A DNA stretch of 64,000 bases, from positions 930,001 to 994,000 of the forward strand of contig NZ_CP154853.1 of NCBI RefSeq assembly GCF_047302405.1, given 5' to 3'. Both the position numbers and the translations under genes were made by a program. Positions 16,390 to 25,041 of the stretch are shown one piece after another (position 1 is the stretch's first letter; each line of letters opens with the position of its first letter). The DNA comes from Alkalihalobacillus sp047302405 (GTDB lineage Bacteria > Bacillota > Bacilli > Bacillales > Bacillaceae_D). A model generated the notes under the pieces. The model saw only the letters and a list, made by a program, of their open reading frames with translations, made no database searches and was not told the DNA's origin.

Positions 16390-17874
16390 ATGATCACACA
16401 TGAACAGAAAATAGAGGAAGCTCAGCAAGAAATAATGAACAAAAGAGCAGAGGTATTGCAGCATCAGTGGAGGTTACATTATCATGTTATGCCTCAAGCC
16501 AATTGGATGAATGATCCGAATGGCTTTTGTCTTTTCAATGGGGAATATCACTTATTTTATCAACACCATCCGTTCACTCCTGAATGGGGACCGATGTATT
16601 GGGGCCATGTAAAAAGTAAAGATCTCGTTTATTGGGAACATCAGCCAATCGCTTTAGCACCAAGCGAAGATTATGATGTGGATGGTTGTTTCTCTGGTAG
16701 TGCAATAGAAGTCGATGGCAAACTGTATTTAATGTATACTGGCAACCGGTGGACAGGTGAAAATCAAGAGGTTGATTTAAAACAGGTACAGTGTTTGGCC
16801 GTTAGTGAGGATGGTCTTCATTTTACCAAATTAGAACAAAATCCTGTTATTTCTGAAGCACCAGCTGGAGATATCCATCCTTTTCATTTTAGAGATCCGA
16901 AAGTGTGGAAGGAAGCCGAGCATTACTATTGTGTACTTGGGTCGCAAACAAGGGAACGTGTCGGTCAAGTTTTATTATATCGTTCAGTTGACCTAATCTC
17001 CTGGGAATTTGTGAACATTATGGCTAAGGGCGAAGGTAACATGGGTTATATGTGGGAATGTCCGGATGTATTTACGTTGGGTGATAAAAATTGTATGGTG
17101 ATGTCCCCGCAAGGAGTAGTACCTGAAGGAGAAAAGTATTTAAACCTCCATCAAGCAGCCTTTTTATTAGGTGATTTAGATTTAGAAAAAGGAACATTGG
17201 CTTATCAAGAAATGGAATTATTAGACTACGGATTTGATTTTTATGCCCCGCAAACAACCGTTGATAAACAAGGGAGAAGAGTACTTGTTGCATGGATGAC
17301 GATGTGGGAAAGTGAAATGCCTGAACAAGAATTTAATTGGGCTGGAGCGATGTCCTTACCCCGTGTCTTAAATTTACAAAACGGTCAACTCATTCAGCAA
17401 CCATTACCAGAACTGGAGTCTTTACGCTATGACCATGTTCAATATGCAAATGAACCGCTCCAAAACAATACGAGTTTTAAAGGAGTTAGTGGGAATTGTC
17501 TTGAGTTAAAGGTTGTCTTTGATGCAAAAGAAGCAACGACTTTTGGGTTGAAGGTTCATCTTGATAAGGAACTTGGGGAAGAGACTGTTTTTACCTATTT
17601 AGTTGACGAGCAAGCCTTTTGTTTAAATCGCGAAAAATCAGGTTCTGGTCCAGGTGGAATTCGAAAAGTTCCGTTAGCTTTACGAGACGGGAAATTAGAG
17701 CTCCAGCTATTTCTGGATAAATCTTCTGTGGAGGTCTTTTTACAAAATGGAGAGAAGGTCATGACAGCACGAATCTATCCGAATAAAAATTCCAAAGCGA
17801 TTGAATTCTTTTCCGATGAGGTAATCGAGCTTGTGGAATTGAATAAATGGAGTTTAAGAGAAAGTATTAACTAA
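16390..17874 (+). CDS. Glycoside hydrolase family 32: sucrose or fructo-oligosaccharide hydrolase
   Basis: Intracellular beta-fructosidase of 494 residues without a signal peptide. All three GH32 acidic motifs are present: WMNDPNG with nucleophile Asp42, FRDPK (transition-state stabiliser) and WECPD (acid/base Glu). A C-terminal beta-sandwich follows from about residue 345 (SVEVFLQNGEKVMTARIYP). The sequence resembles SacA/ScrB sucrose-6-phosphate hydrolases. However, the neighbouring importer is ABC, not PTS, so free sucrose or fructo-oligosaccharides are the more likely substrates. It lies 22 bases before the GH13 gene. Confidence 0.92.
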   Translation: MITHEQKIEEAQQEIMNKRAEVLQHQWRLHYHVMPQANWMNDPNGFCLFNGEYHLFYQHHPFTPEWGPMYWGHVKSKDLVYWEHQPIALAPSEDYDVDGCFSGSAIEVDGKLYLMYTGNRWTGENQEVDLKQVQCLAVSEDGLHFTKLEQNPVISEAPAGDIHPFHFRDPKVWKEAEHYYCVLGSQTRERVGQVLLYRSVDLISWEFVNIMAKGEGNMGYMWECPDVFTLGDKNCMVMSPQGVVPEGEKYLNLHQAAFLLGDLDLEKGTLAYQEMELLDYGFDFYAPQTTVDKQGRRVLVAWMTMWESEMPEQEFNWAGAMSLPRVLNLQNGQLIQQPLPELESLRYDHVQYANEPLQNNTSFKGVSGNCLELKVVFDAKEATTFGLKVHLDKELGEETVFTYLVDEQAFCLNREKSGSGPGGIRKVPLALRDGKLELQLFLDKSSVEVFLQNGEKVMTARIYPNKNSKAIEFFSDEVIELVELNKWSLRESIN

Positions 17875-17896
17875 ATGTAAAAAAGGGGTGCTTTAA

Positions 17897-19549
17897 ATGA
17901 AACGTGTCTGGTGGAAGGAAGCCGTTGCCTATCAAATTTATCCACGTAGTTTTATGGATTCAAATGGGGATGGAGTTGGCGATATTAGAGGAATCATCTC
18001 TAAACTGGATTATATAAAAGGTTTAGGAATTGATGTCATTTGGGTCTGTCCAGTATATGAATCACCTAATGATGATAATGGTTATGATATTAGCGACTAT
18101 CAAGCAATCATGCAAGAGTTCGGAACGATGGAAGATTTTAACGAACTACTAGATCAAGTTCATCAAAGAGGCATGAAACTAATTATGGACTTAGTCATTA
18201 ATCATACTAGCGATGAGCATCCTTGGTTTATTGAATCGCGTTCCTCTCTTGATAACCCAAAAAGAGATTGGTATATTTGGCGAGATGGCAAGGAAGGGAA
18301 AGAGCCGAATAACTGGGAAAGTATTTTTAGTGGGTCAGCATGGCAAAAAGATAAAGAAACAGGACAATATTACTTGCACATCTTCTCCAAAAAACAACCT
18401 GATTTAAATTGGGAAAATGAAGAGGTACGTCAGCATCTATATGACATGGTGAATTGGTGGTTAGATAAAGGGATTGATGGATTCCGAATTGATGCGATTA
18501 GTCATATTAAAAAAGAGGACTTTGAAGATTTACCAAATCCTAAAGGCTTAAATTTTGTTCCTTCCTTTGATAAACACCTTAATAAGTCCGGAATCCATAA
18601 GTACTTAAAAGAATTAAAAAAAGAAACGTTTTCTAAATATGACATTATGACAGTTGGAGAAGCCAATGGAGTGAAAGTGGAAGATTCGAATGATTTAAAA
18701 GAGTGGATCGGTGAAGAAAATGGGAAGTTTAATATGGTCTTTCAATTTGAACATACAAGCTTATGGAGCAAGTCAGATAAAGAGGAATTAGATATTTTTC
18801 GTTTTAAAAAGGCTTTATCCAAATGGCAAAACTCACTCGATGGAATTGGTTGGAATGCGTTATTTATTGAAAATCATGACCAGCCCCGTAAAGTTTCGAT
18901 TTGGGGTGATGATACAGAATACTGGTACGAAAGTGCAACGGCACTAGCAGCTGTTTATTTCTTGATGCAAGGAACGCCTTTTATTTATCAAGGCCAGGAA
19001 ATAGGAATGACGAATGTACAATTTCCTTCGATAGAAGATTATAATGATGTCGCCGATCGGAATATGTACAGAATAAAAAGAAGTGAAGGTCAAACACATG
19101 AAGACATTATGAAAGTCATTTGGAGTTCAAGCCGAGATAATTCAAGAACACCAATGCAATGGAATGATGATCCGAATGCTGGTTTTACGAGTGGGATGCC
19201 TTGGTTAAAGGTCAATCCAAATTATAAAAAGATTAATGTTCAAGCCCAACAAGAAGATGAACATTCGATTCTTCATTTTTATAAAAAATTGATTCAATTA
19301 AAAAAGGGAAATGAGCTTTTTACTTATGGGAAGTATGAATTATTATTAGAAGAGGACGAGCAAGTTTTTGCTTATACAAGAACGTTAGATGGAAAACAGG
19401 CCCTTATTTTAGCTAACTTAACGGTTGATGAGGTAATGGTTGGTTTGAATCTAGAAGAGAGTTCAGTCGTTTTACGAAATTACAATGATAACAATGATGG
19501 ACAAACTTTACGCCCCTATGAAGCAAGAGTATATATTCAAGAAGTGTGA
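17897..19549 (+). CDS. Glycoside hydrolase family 13 alpha-glucosidase
   Basis: Cytoplasmic 550-residue alpha-glucosidase of the oligo-1,6-glucosidase subfamily. The four GH13 regions are visible: DLVINHTSD, GFRIDAISH (nucleophile Asp199), GEANG (acid/base Glu255) and ENHDQ (Asp328); DSNGDGVGD is the calcium loop. The residue after the nucleophile is Ala, where strict 1,6-specific enzymes have Val. GFRIDAISHIKK resembles Bacillus enzymes acting on alpha-1,4 links and sucrose, which would suit this operon. AAGGGGTG lies before the ATG. It is the last gene of the sugar operon, followed by a strong terminator. Confidence 0.92.
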   Translation: MKRVWWKEAVAYQIYPRSFMDSNGDGVGDIRGIISKLDYIKGLGIDVIWVCPVYESPNDDNGYDISDYQAIMQEFGTMEDFNELLDQVHQRGMKLIMDLVINHTSDEHPWFIESRSSLDNPKRDWYIWRDGKEGKEPNNWESIFSGSAWQKDKETGQYYLHIFSKKQPDLNWENEEVRQHLYDMVNWWLDKGIDGFRIDAISHIKKEDFEDLPNPKGLNFVPSFDKHLNKSGIHKYLKELKKETFSKYDIMTVGEANGVKVEDSNDLKEWIGEENGKFNMVFQFEHTSLWSKSDKEELDIFRFKKALSKWQNSLDGIGWNALFIENHDQPRKVSIWGDDTEYWYESATALAAVYFLMQGTPFIYQGQEIGMTNVQFPSIEDYNDVADRNMYRIKRSEGQTHEDIMKVIWSSSRDNSRTPMQWNDDPNAGFTSGMPWLKVNPNYKKINVQAQQEDEHSILHFYKKLIQLKKGNELFTYGKYELLLEEDEQVFAYTRTLDGKQALILANLTVDEVMVGLNLEESSVVLRNYNDNNDGQTLRPYEARVYIQEV

Positions 19550-19553
19550 CGCA

Positions 19554-19589
19554 AAAGAACGGAATTGATATTTAGTTCCGTTCTTTTTC
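19554..19589 (+). terminator. Terminator of the sugar operon
   Basis: AAAGAACGGAA pairs perfectly with TTCCGTTCTTT, followed by more T. Confidence 0.92.
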
Positions 19590-19620
19590 TATGGGTTCAT
19601 CACTAATTGACGGAAAAATA

Positions 19621-19629
19621 TGGTATAAT
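19621..19629 (+). promoter_or_regulatory. Extended -10 promoter
   Basis: TGGTATAAT is an extended -10 element. No good -35 is seen. It lies 37 bases before the Met at 19666 and rules out the upstream ATG at 19591. Confidence 0.6.
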
Positions 19630-19665
19630 AACGAACGTACATTCTATAATAGGGGTTGCTATAAA

Positions 19666-20235
19666 ATGTTAAATTCAGAGTCGGACGTGTTAAACTTAAT
19701 TAGGAAAGATAAAGAAATGATGGAAATGATAAGAGTTGTAGCTTCCTTACAATTACCAGATTGGTGGATTTGTGCGGGGTTTGTTCGAACAAAGGTATGG
19801 GATACTTTGCACCAATTTACGGAGAAAACTCCCATGTCTGATATTGATGTCATCTATTTTGATTCGGACAAAACGAGTGAACATGTTGAAAAAGAATGGG
19901 AACAAAAATTAATAGAGATACAACCTAATACACCTTGGTCGGTCAAAAATCAAGCAAGGATGCATGTCATTAATGGACTTCCGCCGTATCAGTCATCAGA
20001 GGACGCCATTTCCAAATTTCCAGAAACAGCAACCGCACTTGGAGTGAAGCTAAATGAAGAAGGAGAATTACAGTTAACTTCGCCATGTGGGCTAGATGAT
20101 TTGTTGAATTTAGCGATAAAGCCTACCCCGTATTTTCTCGAAAATAAGTCGTTGCATAAGATTTATCAAAAAAGGATGAACGAAAAATGTTGGAAGTCAA
20201 AGTGGCCGTTAATTACGGTTGATCCATTATCATAA
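19666..20235 (+). CDS. Nucleotidyltransferase-family protein (COG3575 type)
   Basis: 189 residues. The motif WWICAGFVRTKVWD followed by SDIDVIYFD is the nucleotidyltransferase-fold pattern (Gly-Phe helix, then Asp-x-Asp metal site) of this Bacillus family. The C-terminal GLDDLLNLAIKPTPYF is also typical. The substrate is unknown. Met 19666 is chosen from the promoter position and the GGGG-containing leader. The end lies 19 bases before the next start, so the genes may be co-transcribed. Confidence 0.8.
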   Translation: MLNSESDVLNLIRKDKEMMEMIRVVASLQLPDWWICAGFVRTKVWDTLHQFTEKTPMSDIDVIYFDSDKTSEHVEKEWEQKLIEIQPNTPWSVKNQARMHVINGLPPYQSSEDAISKFPETATALGVKLNEEGELQLTSPCGLDDLLNLAIKPTPYFLENKSLHKIYQKRMNEKCWKSKWPLITVDPLS

Positions 20236-20254
20236 AGCTAAAGGGGGATTCGTT

Positions 20255-20728
20255 ATGAAAATACGTCATTCAAAGTCAGAAGATTATAATAAAATAAGCT
20301 CTGTTATGAATGGATGGTGGGGTGGGAGAGAGATGGCTTATTTACTACCTAAATTATTTTTTGATCATTTTAACGATACAAGTTTTGTCATTGAAAAAGA
20401 TCAAAAAATAGTTGGCTTTCTTATTGGTTTTTTGTCACAATCTAAGCCGAATGAAGCCTATATTCATTTTGTTGGTGTACATCCAGAATATCGTCAAGAT
20501 GGTGTGGGTACACGACTTTATTCTTCTTTTTTTGATAATGTTCAAAAGAGAGGAATTGAAATAGTGACAGCAATATCACCAGTTAATAAAACGTCGATTG
20601 CCTTCCATACTCGAATGGGCTTTCAAATGGTAACAGGCGATAAGGAAGTGGACGGTGTACCGGCCTTTTCCGATTATGATGGGAATGGAAATGATCGAGT
20701 GGTGTTTATAAGGAACTTAAGTAAATAA
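20255..20728 (+). CDS. GNAT family N-acetyltransferase
   Basis: 157 residues. Acetyl-CoA motif VHPEYRQDGVGTRLYSSFF (about 84-102), followed by NKTSIAFHTRMGF, is typical GNAT. Substrate unknown. ATG 20255 is chosen over ATC-preceding TTG 20219 because AAGGGGGA is well placed. It lies 25 bases before a SnoaL-like gene. Confidence 0.88.
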   Translation: MKIRHSKSEDYNKISSVMNGWWGGREMAYLLPKLFFDHFNDTSFVIEKDQKIVGFLIGFLSQSKPNEAYIHFVGVHPEYRQDGVGTRLYSSFFDNVQKRGIEIVTAISPVNKTSIAFHTRMGFQMVTGDKEVDGVPAFSDYDGNGNDRVVFIRNLSK

Positions 20729-20753
20729 AGAAATCGTATAAGGAGGGACAGAA

Positions 20754-21113
20754 ATGGATTTTAAACAAGTATTAGAACAATACATAGCAGCGACCAATAC
20801 ACATGACTTTGCGGAGGTGGAAAAGCTTCTTCATCCTGAGGTTATTTATTGGTTTTCTAATAAATCATGTACAACAAAGGAGCAAATTCAAAGCTATTTT
20901 GAACATAGCTGGTCAGTCATTAAAGAAGAGGTTTATTCAGCAAACGATGTGCAATGGCTCGCTACTTCTGATGAGGTGGCAACTTGTATTTATACATATC
21001 ATTATGAAGGGTTATTAAATGGTAAGTTTGTCTCTGGTCAAGGGAGAGCTACAAATGTTTTTAAAAAAGAGGATGGAGAATGGAAGCTCATTCATGAACA
21101 TTTGAGTCAGTAA
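20754..21113 (+). CDS. SnoaL/NTF2-like small protein
   Basis: 119 residues with the NTF2-like cone fold pattern: an N-terminal helix (VLEQYIAATNTHDFAEVEKL), LHPEVIYWF, and a C-terminal GRATNVFKKEDGEWKLIHEH. Such proteins bind or transform small ligands; the ligand cannot be read from the sequence. AAGGAGGGA lies before the ATG. It is probably cotranscribed with the acetyltransferase upstream. Confidence 0.82.
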   Translation: MDFKQVLEQYIAATNTHDFAEVEKLLHPEVIYWFSNKSCTTKEQIQSYFEHSWSVIKEEVYSANDVQWLATSDEVATCIYTYHYEGLLNGKFVSGQGRATNVFKKEDGEWKLIHEHLSQ

Positions 21114-21153
21114 GTTATGTAGGGTGATATGAATGGAGGTAGGGGATTGAAGA

Positions 21154-21429
21154 ATGGATTATATCAAATGGTTAAGAAATAAGGTAGGGACTAGCGAGTA
21201 TTTTTAAATTTTGCCGGAGCCTGTATTGAAAATGGGCAAGGGCGACAAGGCACAGTCGATCCTTTTTTTCTTTGACTGTTCCATTATAGGTGGGGATTTA
21301 GAAATGGATGAAAAAGAAACGCTCCAATTAAAGTTTTTTAAAAAAGGCGAAATGCCAAAGCTTGTAAATAAGCAGCATGAAGATTGTTGGCAGGATATTC
21401 GAGATGGGAATCAGTTTGTTTATAGGTAG
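21154..21429 (+). pseudogene. Decayed Nudix hydrolase
   Basis: Starts MDYIKWLRNKVGTSEYF, a Nudix N-terminus, then hits TAA at 21205. One base lower in the T run, reading resumes as LNFAGACIENG, the next Nudix segment. The Nudix box itself is gone. A third frame gives KGDKAQSILFFFDCSIIGG and FKKGEMPKLVNKQHEDC, the family C-terminus, ending at the TAG at 21427-21429. This shows at least one frameshift and an internal deletion of roughly 45 codons. Confidence 0.8.
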
Positions 21430-21449
21430 TGATTAAAAGGAGATTCAAT

Positions 21450-21542
21450 ATAGAAAAATGGTGTGGTTCATCAGCTATATGTATAAATGATGAAGGTAAG
21501 ATTCTAATGGTGTTACAGGGCAAAACAGGAGGTTGTCAATGA
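21450..21542 (+). pseudogene. Truncated second Nudix hydrolase start
   Basis: AAGGAG sits 7 bases before ATA, followed by EKWCGSSAICINDEGKILMV and LQGKT, a Nudix N-terminus, then the stop at 21540. The start codon appears changed from ATG to ATA, and the body is missing. The fragment ends inside the ribosome binding region of the next gene. Confidence 0.65.
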
Positions 21543-22288
21543 ATGAATTTAATCGTTTATTAAAGGATGCAGAACAAAAATTTTCTGGCTGGGATTTTTC
21601 TTTTATTTCTGAAACGGAACGGATGAGAAGTGGATTGCTATCATGGTCTTATGGAAGCGAAGCGAGGTTTCTCCTTTCAAAGTCAGAAGCGGCGTTAGAT
21701 ATGGGAACAGGTGGTGGTGAATTACTGGCAAAGCTCAGACCTTTCCCAACACAAATAGCTGCGACAGAAGGGTATGCACCGAATTTCCCGATTGCACAAG
21801 ATAGGCTAGAACCATTAGGTGTTCGTGTTCATTTTGTAGAAGATGATCATGATTTGCCGTTTGAAAATGAGCAATTTGATCTCATTATCAATAAACATGA
21901 GTCTTATTCTCCAAGTGAAGTGAAACGCATCTTAAAACAAGGGGCAATATTTATGACCCAGCAAGTGGGTGGACTTGATAACAAGCAAATCAATGAAACT
22001 TTAGGTGTCCCATTAAATGAATATAAAGAATGGAACTTACAAAATGCTGTAAAAGAATTGGAAGAATATCGATTTAAAATTCTCAATAAAAAAGAGGAAT
22101 TTCCGATACAGCGTATCTATGATATTGGGGCATTGGTATATTATTTAAAGGCGATCCCGTGGCAAATTCCTGATTTTGAGGTTGAGGAATATGAAAAAGA
22201 GCTTTATCAAATCCATCAATTAATCAATCAGCAAGGTTATTTTGATGTGAAACAGCATCGCTTTTTTATTAAAGCTATGGTTGAATAA
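21539..22288 (+). CDS. SAM-dependent methyltransferase (class I)
   Basis: 249 residues. Motif I is ALDMGTGGGELL (about residues 50-61); the acidic residue of motif II is within AATEGY; FDLIINKHESY occupies motif IV. The target molecule is unknown. The family resembles small Bacillus methyltransferases often annotated near antibiotic or stress genes. ATG 21539 is preferred because AGGAGG is 6 bases upstream; TTG 21533 lies too close. Confidence 0.87.
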   Translation: MNEFNRLLKDAEQKFSGWDFSFISETERMRSGLLSWSYGSEARFLLSKSEAALDMGTGGGELLAKLRPFPTQIAATEGYAPNFPIAQDRLEPLGVRVHFVEDDHDLPFENEQFDLIINKHESYSPSEVKRILKQGAIFMTQQVGGLDNKQINETLGVPLNEYKEWNLQNAVKELEEYRFKILNKKEEFPIQRIYDIGALVYYLKAIPWQIPDFEVEEYEKELYQIHQLINQQGYFDVKQHRFFIKAMVE

Positions 22289-22345
22289 CGGAGAATGAAA
22301 GAGTAAGATCAGAGTAATAATAGGAGTTACTAGAGAGGTGAAACG

Positions 22346-22960
22346 ATGGACAGTATTATTTTTGATTTAGATGGAACACTTTGGGATTCAAGAGAAGCCG
22401 TGCTTGCGGTTTGGAATCAAGTTTTACAAAATAGAGGCATTGATAACAAATTAACGGTTGATGACTTTAGTAAAACGATGGGTCTACAAATGGAGGAGAT
22501 TGCGAGAATCTTATTGCCTCAATTAAGTGAAAATGAAAGAAATGAAGTTTTAAATGAATGTAATGAGCAGGAAAATAGCTCTTTGGCACAAAAAGGCGGT
22601 TTACTTTATGATGATGTGGAGTCCGTTTTAGAGTATCTTTCCAAAAAATATCAGCTCTTTATCGTAAGTAATTGCCAAGATGGGTATATTGAGTCCTTTT
22701 ATGAATACCATCAGCTTGAAAAATATTTTAAAGACTTTGAGAATCCTGGTCGCACAGGGTTACCAAAAGGGAAAAACATTCAACTTATTGTGGAAAGAAA
22801 TCAATTAACCACATCTGTATATGTTGGCGATACAAAAGGTGACTGTAACGCTGCAAAGGAAGCGGGTGTTCCGTTTGTGTTTGCTGAATATGGGTTTGGG
22901 GAAGTAGAAGATTACGATTATCGAATCCGCTCCTTTAAAGAATTAGGGGAAATTTTTTAA
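22346..22960 (+). CDS. HAD-superfamily hydrolase, phosphoglycolate phosphatase type
   Basis: 204 residues with all HAD motifs: FDLDGTLWDS (nucleophile and acid Asp), IVSNCQ (motif II Ser), PKGKNIQLI (motif III Lys) and YVGDTKGDCNAA (motif IV). The cap domain lies between about residues 15 and 85. It probably dephosphorylates a small metabolite in the cytoplasm. AGAGGTG precedes the ATG. The gene is followed by a bidirectional terminator. Confidence 0.9.
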   Translation: MDSIIFDLDGTLWDSREAVLAVWNQVLQNRGIDNKLTVDDFSKTMGLQMEEIARILLPQLSENERNEVLNECNEQENSSLAQKGGLLYDDVESVLEYLSKKYQLFIVSNCQDGYIESFYEYHQLEKYFKDFENPGRTGLPKGKNIQLIVERNQLTTSVYVGDTKGDCNAAKEAGVPFVFAEYGFGEVEDYDYRIRSFKELGEIF

Positions 22961-22969
22961 CCGAACGAC

Positions 22970-22998
22970 AAAAAAAGCTCAGTCTTTTGAGCTTTTTT
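22970..22998. terminator. Bidirectional terminator
   Basis: AAAAAAGCTCA and TGAGCTTTTTT pair, with T runs on both strands. It overlaps the last codons of the convergent small membrane gene. Confidence 0.85.
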
Positions 22999-23158
22999 TC
23001 TTTTGCACATATCTAATACAATAATAAGTAACCCAAAATAGGATAACAACCCCAAATATATAAGGATTATTATCTGGGAGAAAAAAGAGTAGCACTAAAG
23101 CAACAAGTAAAAAAGGTGGCATTAATGTCCAATATAGGTTTGTTTTAAGTTCTTTCAT
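22979..23158 (-). CDS. Small membrane protein (59 residues)
   Basis: Two hydrophobic segments (about 11-27 and 32-50) and a basic tail (KKKSSKD). ATG 23158 follows GAGGTG at 6 bases; GTG 23167 has no signal. I do not recognise the family. The terminator hairpin overlaps its 3' end. Confidence 0.65.
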   Translation of the reverse strand: MKELKTNLYWTLMPPFLLVALVLLFFLPDNNPYIFGVVILFWVTYYCIRYVQKKKSSKD

Positions 23159-23206
23159 CAAAATCACCTCATTAAAATGATGGTAAGGCTACTTTATCAT
23201 CTATAA

Positions 23207-23452
23207 TTAGATTTGCTGTACTTAGAACCTACTAGAAAAAGAGAAGGTATTGGAACTAAGTTTCTAGAAGCTATAACGGCTGAGCAAATTGAATGGGGAG
23301 CGAAGGAACAATGGGTGTCAGTGTTGAAGAATAAAGAGATGGGAATTCCTTTTTATAAAGCTGTTGGATTTGTATATCAAAGTGAGGAAGCTGCTCATGG
23401 TTATCCAAGTGAAATAGGATTGAAGTCATTAAGATATAAGCGTCATGTATAA
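23207..23452 (+). pseudogene. C-terminal fragment of a GNAT acetyltransferase
   Basis: The frame reads LYLEPTRKREGIGTKFLEAI (acetyl-CoA loop) and IPFYKAVGFVYQSEEAAHGY (GNAT C-terminus) but lacks the N-terminal half. No ribosome binding site precedes it, and the frame is closed by TAA at 23204. It is best read as a truncated gene. Confidence 0.75.
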
Positions 23453-23454
23453 GG

Positions 23455-23603
23455 CTGTCACTATTAGCTGAAAAATTAAAGACTCCTATTGCTTATGGTC
23501 ATTATGAATGCCTGTTAGTACAGCCCGAATGTTGTTAAAACAAGAACCTTTTTGTTATGAAGGAGCAAAAATTGTGTTAACACATATGGAGATGAGCTTG
23601 TGA
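23455..23603 (+). pseudogene. Frameshifted protein-coding relic, family unknown
   Basis: One frame gives LLAEKLKTPIAYGHYECLLV and then stops at 23536. A shift at about 23528 gives RMLLKQEPFCYEGAKIVLTH and MEMSL, then a stop at 23601. Both pieces look coding and join sensibly, so this is probably the 3' end of a decayed gene. Confidence 0.45.
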
Positions 23604-23607
23604 GAAG

Positions 23608-24180
23608 GTGTTGAAGATAAATAAAGGGAAAATCGTCTTTTTAAATGGAGTTCCTCGCTCTGGTAAATCGTCTGTTGCGACAGAGCTTCAGATCATTTCA
23701 GATAAAATTTGGGTTCACATTGGTGTGGACAATACAGCCTCAATCTTAGATGCTAAATTTTCACCAGCGATGGGCTTAAGGCCAGGTGGAGAGTTTCCAG
23801 AGCTCGAAGAAACGGTAAAGAAGCTCTATTTAGCATTGTTTGATAGTATTAAAGCTTATAGTGACCAAGGTTTTTCAGTTGTAGTAGATGTTGGCTTTCA
23901 TCACCACTACGTATCAAAATGGAATCCAATGAAAGAGATGCAAAAGATTCTCTGTGATTACTCTTGTTTTCTTTTTAGTATTTATTGTCCGGTTGAGGAT
24001 ATTATGCAAAGAAGGATGGTTACATGGGGGAATCAATTAGAAAACGGACGAATTCCGGAACCAGTCCTTAGGTGGCAAAAGGCTGTTTATGAAAACCCTG
24101 AATATGAGAAGAGATTTGATACGTCGAAATTAACTTCAAGGGAAGTTGCTGAGGAGATTTTGGCGATTGTTTATAATTGA
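23608..24180 (+). CDS. Chloramphenicol-phosphotransferase-like P-loop kinase
   Basis: 190 residues. Walker A is LNGVPRSGKSS (about 13-23), followed by HIGVD and a lid region with Arg (MQRRMVTWGNQLENGRI). The domain order matches the CPT family of small-molecule kinases. The substrate is uncertain, and resistance is only one possibility. The start is GTG 23608 or TTG 23611; neither has a well-spaced ribosome binding site, and the region just upstream is decayed, so expression is doubtful. A terminator follows. Confidence 0.78.
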   Translation: MLKINKGKIVFLNGVPRSGKSSVATELQIISDKIWVHIGVDNTASILDAKFSPAMGLRPGGEFPELEETVKKLYLALFDSIKAYSDQGFSVVVDVGFHHHYVSKWNPMKEMQKILCDYSCFLFSIYCPVEDIMQRRMVTWGNQLENGRIPEPVLRWQKAVYENPEYEKRFDTSKLTSREVAEEILAIVYN

Positions 24181-24200
24181 TTAAGGGTAATTAATAGTCG

Positions 24201-24233
24201 AAGGAACCGAAGTCCGATTTTGGTTCCTTTTTT
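24201..24233 (+). terminator. Terminator after the CPT-like kinase
   Basis: AAGGAACC pairs with GGTTCCTT, followed by T. Confidence 0.85.
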
Positions 24234-24306
24234 CGTCTTAATAACGAATAATATAGCTAAGATTAAATAACTTCAGCTTCCTATAACCAATCAAATTTAA
24301 AATACT

Positions 24307-24333
24307 TGTAACCTTTTTTCAATTTAAGACGAC
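24307..24333 (+). promoter_or_regulatory. ECF-type promoter upstream of the ECF sigma gene
   Basis: TGTAAC (24307-24312), exactly 17 bases with a T run at the start, then CGAC (24330-24333). This fits the B. subtilis SigX-type consensus (tGtAAC-N17-CGwC) and suggests autoregulation. The transcript would have a leader of about 145 bases. The leader contains an imperfect long inverted repeat (24355-24383 with 24434-24465), and AAGACGAC at 24326 is mirrored by GTCGTCTT at 24387. Confidence 0.7.
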
Positions 24334-24486
24334 TAATTAGAAATTGGTTAATCCAGCTACGTCCGTTAGAAGCTCGAGAAAAATCGGTCGTCTTTATGAA
24401 GCTAAAAAGCGACTTCAACAGCCGCCCTGTATTTTTCCTCGCTTCTGACCAAACGGACTTCGCTTTTTATAAAAGGAGGGTAATGT

Positions 24487-25041
24487 TTGAAAAACAATCA
24501 TACACACTCTGAAGAAGAAATTCGTTCTATTTATCACCAATATTTTAAAGAAGTTTATCACTTTATTGTTTCTTTTACGAACAATCATGATGAAGCAGAG
24601 GACTTAACTCAAGAAGTTTTCATTCGATTATTCAAGTCCATTTCCAAATTCAAAGGAGAATCAGAATTTAAAACATTTATCTTTTCTATTGCACGGCATG
24701 TGGCAGTCGACCATTACAGAAAAATGAAAAGGAAAGTGATTTTAGGAGAACTATTTTTAAAGTTTGTCCCTTCTACATTTAGGACGACAGAAGAAATTGT
24801 CGAACAAAAAGAGTCTATGTCAAAGGTTTATAGTTTATTAGATGATTTAAGACCTAATTATCGTATGATTGTGATTTTAAGAGGAATCAACGAGTTTTCG
24901 ATTAAAGAGACGGCCGATATTTTAAAGTGTTCAGAAACAAATGTTAAAGTTTCGTATCATAGAGCCCTAAAGTTACTAAGGAAAAAGATAGTTTCGGAAG
25001 GATACTTAGAAGCGGAAGGGTGGTTAAACAATGAGAAATAA
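24487..25041 (+). CDS. ECF-type RNA polymerase sigma factor
   Basis: 184-residue sigma-70 family protein with only regions 2 and 4. Region 2 contains DEAEDLTQEVFIRLF and FIFSIARHVAVDHYRK; region 4 ends with FSIKETADILKCSETNVKV, the helix-turn-helix. It resembles the SigV/SigX/YlaC group of Bacillus. The start is TTG with GGAGGG upstream. It overlaps the next gene by 11 bases, the usual layout of a sigma factor and its membrane anti-sigma. The promoter at 24307 suggests that it drives its own transcription in response to an envelope signal. Confidence 0.92.
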   Translation: MKNNHTHSEEEIRSIYHQYFKEVYHFIVSFTNNHDEAEDLTQEVFIRLFKSISKFKGESEFKTFIFSIARHVAVDHYRKMKRKVILGELFLKFVPSTFRTTEEIVEQKESMSKVYSLLDDLRPNYRMIVILRGINEFSIKETADILKCSETNVKVSYHRALKLLRKKIVSEGYLEAEGWLNNEK

